Of a stretch of DNA of 64,000 nt, positions 10,801-20,190 are shown one piece after another. The position numbers and the translations under genes are program-made. This stretch comes from Haliotis asinina (Eukaryota > Mollusca > Gastropoda > Lepetellida > Haliotidae): positions 18,974,001 through 19,038,000 of the forward strand of contig NC_090280.1 in NCBI RefSeq assembly GCF_037392515.1, given 5' to 3'. Below the pieces are notes generated by a model. The model made no database searches and was not told where the DNA came from. It saw only the letters and a list, made by a program, of their open reading frames with translations. How positions within the stretch are numbered: the stretch's first letter is position 1; each line of letters opens with the position of its first letter.

Positions 10801-13800
10801 ATATTGGCATGACATTTGGACTCGACAAATGTAATACTCTTCATCTGAAACGTGGCAAGGTAACTAATGATGGATCGGTCAAGTTACAAGGGGGAGGAGT
10901 TATTGAGCATCTTGTGGAAGATCAGACCTACACCTACCTTGGAATGCAAGTTCGAGACAAGCTCCAGAATGCCCTGATTCAAGATAAACTTCGGGCCGAG
11001 TATAAATCTCGTTTAAAGAAAATCTGGAGTTCAGAGCTAAATGCTCGAAACAAAGTCAGAGCCACCAATACTTTTGCTGTGCCAGTCCTCTCCTATTCCT
11101 TTGGAGTAGTTGATTGGACAAAACAAGACATCCAGAGTCTTGACCGCCTGACCAGAAGGATCATGTCTGATAACAGAGCACACCACCCTCGTTCCTCTCT
11201 TAATCGTTTATATATGCCAATCAATTCAGGAGGTCGGAGTTTGATTAATGTGGAAGCTCTTCATGACAGAATGTTATTGTGTACTTTTGCACATATTTAT
11301 TTGTCAGATGATCCTCTGGTGATGCACGTTAAGATTCATGATGAAAGCAAGGAATTTCACAGCTACTTTAAGCGTGTCAAGGTTGTTGGACACAATTTGA
11401 AATTTGAAGTTGATTTTGTTGATGGCAATGTACTGCTGGACGATACAGTGATGGGAGTAAACCAGGTGAAGTCTTTCACCAAGTCTGCCCAGAGTCGGTC
11501 CTTTGTGGAGAAGCTGTCTGTGAAGCCACTGCATCGTGTGTATATGCAGTGTCTGGAACAGAACAGCAATCCAACCGACTCATTCGCCTGGATGAAGTCG
11601 GCTGGTCTCAAATGTGAAACTGAGGGCTTCCTTTTTGCTGCTCAGGACTAGTCACTTCCCACTCGAAATCGCCAGAATGTGATTCTTAAAAAAAACCCAT
11701 CAATATGAAATGTCGTCTTTGCAATCGATTTACAGAGACTGTCCAACACCTTGTCAGTGGATGCCCTTCCTTGGCACAAACAGCATATCTTAAAAGACAT
11801 GATGGCATGGCTCGCTGCTTTTATTATCGTCTCCGCCATGCCTGTGGCTTTGACTCCGAGGTCCATCCATGGTATGACCCTGAACATGTCCAGGGCGTCC
11901 TGGAAAATGATGCTTTCAAACTTCTCTGGAATAGGCCAATATACAGCCTGAGACGAATTCCAGCCAACAAACCTGATCTTGTCCTTTTTGATAAAACCAA
12001 TGAAATTATTTATATCATTGAATTTTCTGTCCCTTTTGACAGCAATGTGATTGGCAAGATTCAGGAAAAGCATGATAAATATGCGGACCTCGCCTTTGAA
12101 ATGTCTCGCTTGCATCCCAAGTACACTGTCGTCAGGCTCCCCTTTGTTCTCGGTGCCCTTGGTTTGGTACCTCCTGATCTCTTGGCGCAGATCAGGAGAG
12201 CCCCCGGGTTCTCCACCGGGAGCACAGCCCTTCTGACAATCTGGGTAATGCAGAAGGTTGCAGTTTTGGGGAGCCTCCATATTCTCCGAAAAGTTCTTGT
12301 TGGGTTCGACTAGGCAGTGTTTCCTGGGAGAAGTCCCATTCGCTGTCTGGGCTGCGTGAAGAGGGGGCGAGGGCCCTGAGCTGATGATGAGCTTGACCAG
12401 CCTGACTGTGCCAGGATCACCCGAACCCTCTCTGCTGCATTTTCATTCTAATCTGTAAATGATAATAATAATTTGTATGGCGCCGTATCCACGCAGTAGT
12501 GTATACATGCTCAAGGCGCCCCTCGTGTAAACCAAAAAGCCGCAGTAGCTTTGCAAGTCACTCGTACTATATATTTTCTGATAAGATGGGTCTTCAAAAA
12601 GGATTTGAAAGAGTCAAAGGAGGTTGCTGTTTTGATCTTTGCTTGTTTCAAAGTTATGGAACAGCTAAATGATCTGCATCCATAGTAGCGATACAGAGTA
12701 CCATATAGAGATGGACAATGGTGAATGGTTAGGGTCTTGGATTCGATTCTGGGTTGGATCGGGAACCAGTGAAGAGACTTTTGGACTTTTGTTTATATGA
12801 TGTTGAGAATACGATGAGGGCTGCTGCATTTTGATTTGTCAAGTGTGCAGAGCTGAGTCCGAACAGAATGCTGTTTGAGTAGTCTAGATAGAAGAAGAGG
12901 CCTGACGAGAGTAATTCATGGCCTGCATCTGTTGATAAATTCTGAAGAATGTAATAGCTGTAAGATGGAAGAAGAAGATTCTTGAGAGATGGTTGATCTG
13001 AGCATCAAGTGATATATCCTGGTCCATGAATACTCTAAGATCTTTGGATAGAGCTGGAGCAATCTCTGCACCAGCTGACACAAGCATGGCTTCTGTCTTG
13101 TCATCGTTCATTTTGAGCATCACAGATGACATCCAGGATATTTTGGACTTCCTGCAGATAACTGTATTCTTCAGCTAGAGAATGTTGAATCTGATTCAGA
13201 GCAAAAATGTGTACCAGCTGAGTGTGGTATGCAAATGAATGATAATGAGTGTCATAGATGTTAGATATATCGCTTAAGGGTGTCATGTATAGGAGGAAGA
13301 GGATGGGCCCCAAAACAGATCCCTGTGGAACTCCACATGTGCGATCTACTGTTGGAGATGAGGACTGTTTTATCAAGTAGAGATATCATGAAAACCACCC
13401 TAGTGCCAAACCGGTGATGCCCACCTGGTGTTCAAGAAGTTTGATGAGGATGCTGTGATCAATTGTGTCGAATGCTGAAATTTAGGTTGCAGACAGGTCG
13501 GAATGTTTTCAATACGTTAGCGTAAGGGTTATCCTTTTTAAGTGATGGTCTGACAACTGCAACTTTGTAGAACCTCTTGACATATGCCAGAGTATATACT
13601 ACCATGGACAATCTGGGTCACAACGGGTAGCAAGACATCCAACTTTTGCATAAATATGTTACAAGGCACTAGGTTGAAAAATAATATGTAGTTTCTACTT
13701 CAAAATATCTCGAAAAATCTCAATTTTACAATGAAAAGTTATTTTCACACCAAGAAAGATCTACGGCACTTAAACATCCGGTGAAATGGGGTTTAACGTC

Positions 13801-16800
13801 GTACTTGGGAATGTTTCGCTCATATCAAGAAAAAGCATAAGAATGTATGCCGAAACATCGCTTGATATATAATAAAAGAGTTGTTATCCATAGAAAATCT
13901 CACTTTCTTGTTGTACCCCTTAACACCGAGCGCTAGTCAAGTCGAACAAGGACGATATTTTAACGTGCGACCCTCGACTCACCAGGATGACGCTTTAACT
14001 ACTACACCCCAAAGGTGGTCCTACTGCATTAAGAAAGTTTTATGAAAAAAATCTTATCAACGTGAAAAGCGACTTTTCGTCAACGGTATCTCGCCATGCT
14101 TTAGCGAAAACTTTTAGTGTAAAGTGGAAACTGCCAAAACCGACATCTGTCCAATCCGGCAAGTTGTCAACACCAGCATAAAGTCTCAGTTCCACCCCTG
14201 GTTTGTCACCAGCTCTACAGTCCCGCACGCTGTCCTAACCGGACTATTTCTTCAGTCCCGATGAGAGCCGGTTTAGACAGCCTCTACTGTATTTGTTTTT
14301 GTTGCAATTGACCCCGGTCTCCCCTACATATATAATGATTGTCATAACACCGTTTGTGAAGCTTTGTGCAAAAAAGAAATTGCAAAACGGACCACTTTTC
14401 CGCTTCATTAGATTCATTTATACAGAAACCATACCCACGCACATTGAATGTTTTCAGCCCTGACAACTACAGCCCTGGACGGCACCAATGTCACCCTGTC
14501 GTGGAACCTGTCAGACATCCGAATAAAAACCTTCACCGTCAGGTCTCCTAGTGCCTATAAAACCTGTCTTTTCGAAGTGAAGGAGTTTGATCAAGTTCGT
14601 CGGTGTGATGGTGTGTACTCATCAAGGGTTGCCTTCACGGGGCGTTTGTCATCATCCGGAGAAGGCGTCTTTAGTTTCAGTTTGTTTCAAGTCTCCAAGA
14701 ATACTGACTCGGGTCATTACATTTGTTACAATGGTTCAGCAAGCACTTTGGGCACCATCATTCCAAACTGTGGACAGAGACTTATTGTGTTTGGTGAGTT
14801 CAATGTCACCAGTTATGCAGACATGTGTAAATCGCAAATAATTGTGTAGGAATATTCCTATTGTCCATGGTTAAGGAGAGCCGTTTGGGTAATGTCATAT
14901 TCGAAGCTATTCAATTTTGCAAAGATGGTAATTGAACAAGGAGGCTCTACCAAAATCCTTTACATGGTATTTTCTTTCTGTCAGAAAAGAAAGCAAACGA
15001 AAATATGTGTATACTATCAAAAAAAGAAACGCATAGTCAAGAAATCTTTTGCGAAAATGTTGTATTTTCAAACATGTATAACTTTTCCACAAATAGGCGT
15101 TAGAGCATGAAATCTTACACCAGTTTAGAAGAAGGTAATGTCTATACAACCAAGTGGATGCTTGTAGATAACGGAGACGTTGAGCGCGATGATGACGATG
15201 TACCATGACCCCGACGTCGGGTTTCCTGGTTCTCAGATCAATCTCTTTCAACCATTTCCGTTCAGTTTGACCGGATATCCACTGAAGTCCAGGCACCCTG
15301 TCTGCTGTGCTTTCATACGATCACGCAACTGTAGTACCCGGGTGTACTGATCCTGGGTTGCAGTGGTAACTCGAGGTCTGCCTGAAGTCTAGGCACCCGT
15401 GGCAGTACGACCATGCAACTGTAGTGCCCGGATGTACCGATCTTGGGTTGCATTAGTAACTCGAGGTCTGCCTGTACGGGGACAGTCATTTGTTATACCT
15501 GTTAGGTTGCAACGCGCTGCAAGACATCATCTTGCTCCGACTAACATTTAGACGCCCGGCAACAAAAGATTGCTTTTCTTTCAATGGCCATGTTCGATGT
15601 AGTAGAGTAAGACATGCCGTAGTGACTGGGCCTTGAAACTCAATCAAAACGAATGCCAATTTCTGAAAGTAATCAGGATTTTTATTGCCAGCCAGTGAAT
15701 GCTCTTTGCTGCACAATTTCAAGTGGAAGTCGATTTCTGTTGCATTATGGCGTTGTGTAAGAAATCTCATCAAAATCAGTTGTGCAGTTGTGTAAAATCA
15801 TGTTATCAAGACCTTTGTTAAATATTTTGACGATTGTTTGGTAGATGGTAGATCCTTAAAAATACAAATCGCCTATGTGTTCCTTTTTAGGGACAGTATA
15901 TATACGCGTTGTCCTAGTGAAGTAGTGCGCCATGTGTAAGCTTCTAATTTTGGTACATATAATAAGTTTATAGAGTGTTGTTTAGTCTTCCGTTCCGTTG
16001 GACAGAGTACCTACAGGCTCCGTATATTCAGCGTAATGCAACTCCGCGAGCTGGCAAGACTTTACTCCAACAGGTCAATGAAGCGAATGGAAGTGGCAAG
16101 ACTTCACATCTTTTATGCCACGTCTTCACAACCTCTGTGCCCAACACCTCACAGGTGACACTGTCGTTCATTTGGACAAGGAATGGAACCCAGTTAGAGA
16201 ATGGAGATGGGTACACCATAACGACAGATACTGAGGAGATTCACGATTTGTGGAAACATCATCACAAAAGCACTCTCACACCGATGGTCAAGACTGGGAG
16301 AGATGGTGGTGTGTATGCCTGTAAGGCGCACAATTCGCTCTACTCGTCGGCTTGGAGTGAGGAATACGTCATGGCCAAAACAGGCGAGTAGCCATTCCCA
16401 TACACTCGGTATGATTCACTCTCCTTGTTATGCTAATGTTACAATATTGAATAATATCAACTTGGCTCGTAAAGTAATGGGGCACAGAGTAAATAGCTTC
16501 ATTTTACAACAAAAGCCTATTCACCCTGTTCACAGTAGATTGTACTATTCTCACAATATCATGAGTATGTGATTATTATAAAACAACCACTGGACAAAGT
16601 ACATGACAGAAGTATGAGTTCAAGATATATGTTTTGATCTAATGCACTGAAGACAATGCCAAAAAGAGCAACCAAGTGCAGCATTTATTAGATATGATTT
16701 AAAACATATCTTCCCTCTTACTAATGGATCCTTTTGGGCACCTGTGCTCATGCTGTTGATCACTGGAGTGACTGCTCAAGACAATTATTTACAGACCACC

Positions 16801-19642
16801 GCCCTATACCTGGAATGTTGTTGAGAGAAGCGTTTAACAGCAACACCAACAACAACAAAAAGGAAAAATCAAAACAAAACAAAACAATAAAAAAACCGTT
16901 AGACACCCTTTTTCTGTCATAAAGCCTCTTTATCTGAAATACCTAACGTATTTTTCAGATTCTCCTGAATGCCCCAGAAAGTACACAGTAGCCACATTTG
17001 GTGGTACGGCTACACTGACATGGAATCAGCAGTGTGAGAACGTAACTGTAGTATCTCCAGTTGGGGCTAACCTCATCTCTGCGTTTGCCAGCACTGTGTA
17101 CATATGGCCTTCATCAAGGAGCAAGGTTACAATTGCTGGAGTCTGCAAGTCAGATGCTTTGCAAACAATCAGGATTATCATGCATAATACAACACTGACT
17201 GATGCTGGGTTATACGTTTGTAGAAGGGGCTTTGGGAGAAATTCTGAAGCTATAACAAACTGTGGATTTCAGCTTGTTGTGATAGGTAAGGATCAACAAA
17301 AACAGTCTGTGCAACGAAAGGATGAACACATTGTCTGTAAACAAACAGTTAATAACACAGTCAATGTTGTCTCTATTGTACTCGAAATTGTTTTGGGGCA
17401 AGTAAACATGTAGCGACTAACTTTGAAATGTGCGATTGTAGCTATTGTTTCATTAATGTGTTGTTTAATGTTTAACGCTACTTACAGCAATGTTCCAAGA
17501 CATAAGCCAACTAGTGCTGTCTGTACTAAATCGAGTCTGAACCAGACAGTCCTTGGCATCATGAACAGAAGTCTACTATCGGGATACAGTGACATCCATC
17601 AACCATATATGTGATCCTGGACTTATAGATTCGCCACTCCAACTCAGAATTCCAATCACAAGGAATTGAATCACATTTGACAGACATATATACATTTCCT
17701 TGAATACACAATCCTCATTTAACTGTTCCAGAGAAGGTGCAAGACCCCTACATCGCTGTTACTGATAGAAGCGGCGAGAAGAACTTAAGCTGCTACTCAA
17801 AGTTTCGAAAAGTTCCTGAGAACCATTCTTTGTCGATGACATCCCAATGGCGAATAACAGCCAGGAATAGCTGGGTAACTAACGTAACACAGGACAATTA
17901 CTGGCACTTCAGTTCCATCAACCCTCTCTTGGGCACGGATGAAAAGCGTGATACAGACATATACTCATGTCGAATGGAAGAGGAACAGGGATACAGGTCT
18001 GAATGGAGTCTGGGATTTGTTTTAACAACGAATTGTAAGTAATAGACACAGTGACTTATAACATGTACTTGACATCCTCAAGGGGGTGTATGACACTCTT
18101 CCAGGGTGGAATTTGCCAGCAATACATTTTGATGGAAAATGATCGTAAACATTTGATAAGGGACACAATTATCTCTGATCCGATTTTCAGTAAGAGGAGT
18201 GAGTAACCGTGGTTCTTCACCGCTTTTAGATCTGTTCCAGCAAATGACGGTGGGGAACACCAGAAATGGCCTTCACGCATTGTACCGATGTATATAATCG
18301 AACTCACATACGTTTTAACCACTAAGCCACCCTACTGTCTATGCACAATCTGAAAACAATGAAATGATACATGTGGTTATCTGTTTCAGTTCTGTCAAGA
18401 CGAAATAATTACACAGTTGTCAAGGACGCCCACCATGTGAACATCAGCTGGCTGCAGCCTCGACCTGACAGGCCATTTAATGTCTGCCTCCCATCTAACG
18501 ACACAACATTGACAGTGAATTCTCCTAAGATCGAAATAGCACCGCAATTCTCCGAGAAGATAAAAATTAGGGGAATTTACGAGACAAAGGAATCTTTGTT
18601 CATCAGTTTTGTATTTCAATATGTCACGTCAAATGATGCAGGGTATATAAGGTGTTATTCATCACCCAATCGTGATTACCCCTTGCAACAATGTGGAGCA
18701 TATTTAATTGTTTTAGGTAAGAACTAAAACGTATTTCGTCTGTGTAGGGCAAACTGAAAATCTGTGATCATCCATCGGTCATCTATAGAAATATTCTTGT
18801 TTCTCATTTCCGCCTAACCCAAAAATCCGATCTGATCCCGGGAGTTTTATATATTCTACATTAGAGAAAATAAAGATTTCACTCTCAAAATGTTTATTAA
18901 TTTGTTGTCTCATGACAGTGACACTAGCAATATCTTTTGCAGGGAAGCCGACACTACCAGCTATTGAAATCAGAGAAACGTCCGACCAACAAATAATCCT
19001 GACCTGTTCCTCCAAATCCCAAAGTCTGCCTGAAGGTCACCCTCTGGTACTGTCATACGTCTGGCTCATGAATGGTACCAAATTGGAGAACAGTTCCAGC
19101 AACCTGATGTTTGGAACAACTCAAACCATCAGCAAGGCCGCCAGAAAGTACACTGGTCAGTATTCTTGTCGAGCTCATGAGGAAGATGGATTTGTGTCTG
19201 AATGGAGTGCAGCCTACGACATGGATGTTCTGTGTAGGTAAACAACGGACCTTGGTCCATTAAGGCAATGAAATTGCATTATTTTTTGGTTTCCAATACA
19301 GATTTTTAAAAATGACTTCATCATTTAAAGGATATGGTAGAATTGCTGAAACAGGTATGAGACTGTTACCAATACAGTGGCAGTCTCATTATCAGTTTAT
19401 TTCTCAATCCTCATCCTCATCCTCACTAAGCATATGATCGAGACTGGGTATCATCTGTCTTTGGCGTGTATTCTGTTACAGATGACGCAGAACAGACACA
19501 CAGAATATCGACTCCCAGCACGAACAGGGTCCAAGAGAAAGTGCTCGTGTGGCTTCTAGCCCTAGATTTGTTTCTGGTAGTGGCTATTATCGTGATATGG
19601 ATTTCACATTTATTTCAGTGTTTCTATTGTTCAGACGTTTAA
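7744..19642 (+). CDS. Ig gene 2: six-domain (V-like + C2-like) x3 membrane receptor
   Basis: The exons are 7744-7816, 14458-14793, 16006-16383, 16959-17285, 17732-18034, 18390-18716, 18943-19233 and 19482-19642. Joined, they give 2196 bases, an uninterrupted frame of 731 residues and a stop. Every junction is phase 1. The order is signal peptide (1-24), V1 (25-136), C2-1 (137-262), V2 (263-371), C2-2 (372-472), V3 (473-581), C2-3 (582-678), then membrane helix and a very short tail (679-731). The V domains share the B-strand cysteine loss and NCG/QCG cysteine of gene 1, and the C2 domains share its SEWS-type ending, so the two genes are paralogs. One intron needs a GC donor. The product is inferred to be a cell-surface recognition protein without its own signalling tail. 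Confidence 0.75.
8365..8445 (+). repeat. SINE family A, head only
   Basis: Contains 'ggggcggtggtttagcccaatggttaaaacg', 'cacgccgaagaaccgagttc' and 'cccacatggggaag'. The 3' half is absent. Confidence 0.55.
8446..9138. other. Intronic stretch of Ig gene 2
   Basis: AT-rich unique-looking sequence inside the first intron. No exon or known repeat recognised. Confidence 0.4.
9139..9752. repeat. 22-bp minisatellite, about 28 copies
   Basis: Tandem array of units close to 'acaggtggatggggcaattgta'. Variants alternate between 'ggggcaattgtaaca', 'gggtaattgtgaca' and 'gagtaattgtgaca', giving higher-order blocks. On the minus strand all three frames stay open for long stretches because the unit has no stop in any frame; the resulting repeats of His, Leu, Pro, Thr and Asn are not evidence of a gene. 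Confidence 0.95.
10206..11651 (+). pseudogene. Reverse transcriptase of R2-type LINE
   Basis: The frame encodes 481 residues. The recognisable motifs in order are [37 protein letters not shown], the catalytic [20 protein letters not shown], and YLGMQVRD of the thumb. It ends at an in-frame TAG after LFAAQD, where the family normally continues into the zinc knuckle. The 5' part is truncated, and residues between FRPIT and [10 protein letters not shown] appear deleted. It would have acted in target-primed reverse transcription. Confidence 0.85.
11705..12313 (+). pseudogene. Zinc knuckle and restriction-like endonuclease of R2-type LINE
   Basis: This 202-residue frame begins with [18 protein letters not shown], a CCHC knuckle. 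[20 protein letters not shown] follows, matching the PD...E core of the R2-type endonuclease, with lysines in the following EKHDK segment. It lies in a different frame from the reverse transcriptase, separated by a stop and a frameshift. In an intact element both are one protein. Confidence 0.8.
12480..13600 (-). mobile_element. Decayed LINE (CR1/L2-like reverse transcriptase)
   Basis: The minus strand encodes [18 protein letters not shown], the hallmark of CR1/L2/jockey-type reverse transcriptases, at 13101-13376. A second piece at 12884-13132 ([12 protein letters not shown]) is the region just after the catalytic site. The YADD box is degraded to SFAYHTQL, so the copy is dead. The left part (12480-12870) looks like its 3' end. 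It abuts the R2-type LINE end to end. Confidence 0.7.
13600..14457. other. Intronic stretch before the first V-like exon of Ig gene 2
   Basis: No recognised exon. A short frame at 14261 ([10 protein letters not shown]...) is hydrophobic but has no usable donor, so it was not taken as a leader. Confidence 0.35.
14458..14793 (+). CDS. Ig gene 2, V-like domain 1
   Basis: The exon follows 'gaatgttttcag' and ends at G|GTGAGT, phase 1 to phase 1. This 112-residue domain has B strand NVTLSWNLS with Trp in the cysteine position, F strand DSGHYIC, and [12 protein letters not shown] as the G strand with the extra cysteine. It has two further cysteines (YKTC and RRC) that the other V-like domains lack and that could form a second bond. 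Confidence 0.8.
15016..15560 (-). mobile_element. Decayed Tc1-like transposon with internal duplication
   Basis: On the minus strand there is GRPRVT followed by TQD(R/Q)Y, the linker between the two helix-turn-helix parts of Tc1-type transposases, then [21 protein letters not shown], matching the motif before the catalytic core. About 97 bases are duplicated in tandem (15280-15379 and 15380-15474). The left end 'ctatcaaaaaaagaaacgca' resembles a Tc1-family terminal repeat. No catalytic domain remains. Confidence 0.6.
16006..16383 (+). CDS. Ig gene 2, C2-like domain 1
   Basis: The acceptor is 'cgttccgttggacag' and the frame runs 126 residues. B strand SHLLC and F strand GGVYAC form the canonical pair, and the domain ends [13 protein letters not shown], a diverged form of the family SEWS ending. 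The expected phase 1 donor position reads CAG|GCGAGT, so the intron needs a GC donor; without splicing the frame stops three codons later. The exon is about 25 residues longer than its paralogs at the N-terminal side. Confidence 0.7.
16735..16850 (+). repeat. SINE family B fragment
   Basis: Contains 'gtgctcatgctgttgatcactgga', 'attatttacagaccaccgcc' and 'tggaatgttgttgagag'. Sense 3' half of family B, intronic in Ig gene 2. Confidence 0.6.
16959..17285 (+). CDS. Ig gene 2, V-like domain 2
   Basis: The exon follows 'acgtatttttcag' and ends at G|GTAAGG, phase 1 to phase 1. This 109-residue domain has B strand [10 protein letters not shown], with Trp in the cysteine position and a cysteine four residues later. 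The F strand is DAGLYVC and the G strand [11 protein letters not shown]. The middle segment [17 protein letters not shown] aligns with KVKIWSSYRPRVTIG of gene 1, so this is the closest V-like paralog of that domain. Confidence 0.8.
17732..18034 (+). CDS. Ig gene 2, C2-like domain 2
   Basis: The acceptor is 'taactgttccag' and the donor T|GTAAGT, phase 1 to phase 1, 101 residues. B strand KNLSC and F strand DTDIYSC are canonical. The strand C tryptophan is in TSQWRI. The C-terminal motif reads [14 protein letters not shown], the fullest form of the family ending. Two potential N-glycosylation sites are visible (NVT and NHS). Confidence 0.8.
18225..18336 (-). repeat. SINE family A copy, antisense
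   Basis: Contains 'gggaacaccagaaatggc', 'cttcacgcattgtaccgatg' and 'gttttaaccactaagccaccc'. It ends about 54 bases before the V-like 3 exon. Confidence 0.65.
18390..18716 (+). CDS. Ig gene 2, V-like domain 3
   Basis: The acceptor is 'atctgtttcag' and the donor G|GTAAGA, phase 1 to phase 1, 109 residues. The B strand reads HVNISWLQP, again with Trp at the cysteine position. The F strand is [10 protein letters not shown], with its cysteine one residue later than in the other domains, and the G strand is [11 protein letters not shown]. It is the most diverged of the four V-like domains. Confidence 0.75.
18943..19233 (+). CDS. Ig gene 2, C2-like domain 3
   Basis: The acceptor is 'tatcttttgcag'. 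The donor T|GTAGGT keeps phase 1; an alternative AG|GTAAAC two codons on would be phase 2 and would not join the next exon. The 97-residue domain has B strand IILTC, strand [11 protein letters not shown] strand YTGQYSC and the ending [14 protein letters not shown]. It is the closest paralog of the gene 1 C2-like domain. Confidence 0.8.
19482..19642 (+). CDS. Ig gene 2, transmembrane terminal exon
   Basis: The exon follows 'tattctgttacag' and joins in phase 1. It encodes a 20-residue polar stalk ([18 protein letters not shown]) and then a helix of about 21 residues beginning [14 protein letters not shown]. The tail is only about 12 residues ([12 protein letters not shown]), with no basic stop-transfer cluster and no tyrosine motif, unlike gene 1. 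The cysteines at the membrane edge could be lipidated. In the +1 frame the next codons read RRLRKNE, so a small indel could have shortened the tail. Confidence 0.65.
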
Positions 19643-20019
19643 GAAAAAATGAAATCAAGACTTGTATCTGTATTTTATTAGGGCGTGTTGCACACCTTCT
19701 GAGAAACGCCTGGTATGTTTTTCATGAGGTCAATGAAAAGTGCGTTTACAGATGTTTGTTTCGGATGAAGCGCCTTATATTATCACTATTTGATAGTCAT
19801 TAATATTCACTTGTTATGAGCATAGTATTAAAATCAGATCAGACTAATGAATATTTATGGCCATATCAAACGGTATTTATATCGTCATCGTCTAACACTA
19901 AATCATAAGGTGCTCAATCAAATAATGCTTATTTCCTCTGTACAACTATACAACACTCAGTCGTAAATTAATATACATCACGTAGGTACATACGCCTCTC
20001 TTCTAAGTTTAGATGTTCC
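19643..20019. repeat. 3' flank of Ig gene 2 with one arm of an inverted repeat
   Basis: Bases 19809-19975 match the reverse complement of 23457-23597 closely. Shared blocks include 'agactaatgaatatttatg' and 'caacactcagtcgtaaatt'. No coding exon follows the gene 2 stop. Confidence 0.75.
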
Positions 20020-20190
20020 GTGAAGAATTGGTCTTCAGCAACCCAATAGACGACAAACGGGATCGGGCGGTCATGCTCGCTCACTTGGATGACACGTGTC
20101 AACATCTCCCTATTATCCACTGGATTGTCTGTGAAAGATTGATTAATTACAGACAGCCACCATACAGCTGTTAATATTGCTGAGCGCAGC
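20020..20190 (+). repeat. SINE family B copy
   Basis: Contains 'cgggatcgggcggtcatgct', 'atccactggattgtctg', 'attacagacagccacc' and 'ttgctgagcgcagcgtta'. Sense copy. Confidence 0.65.

Larger units (their letters stand above)
10125..12475 (+). mobile_element. R2/RLE-type LINE, inactivated copy
   Basis: This non-LTR retrotransposon carries a reverse transcriptase followed by a zinc knuckle and a restriction-like endonuclease, the layout of R2 and related early-branching LINEs. The copy is broken by a frameshift near 10250, an apparent internal deletion after NFRPIT, a stop at 11649 and a frameshift at the A-run near 11690. Both flanks are rich in 'aataat', which could be target repeat or 3' tail. 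It lies in the first intron of Ig gene 2 in the same orientation. Confidence 0.85.

Noticed and set aside
14261..14311. Alternative leader exon for Ig gene 2 ([10 protein letters not shown])
   Set aside because: Short and hydrophobic, but it ends in a stop with no usable GT donor; the exon at 7744 is better.
17737..19241. SEWS motif as a WSXWS cytokine-receptor signature
   Set aside because: Only one W-S is present and the domain has Ig B and F cysteines. It is an Ig domain ending, not a fibronectin-type receptor motif.
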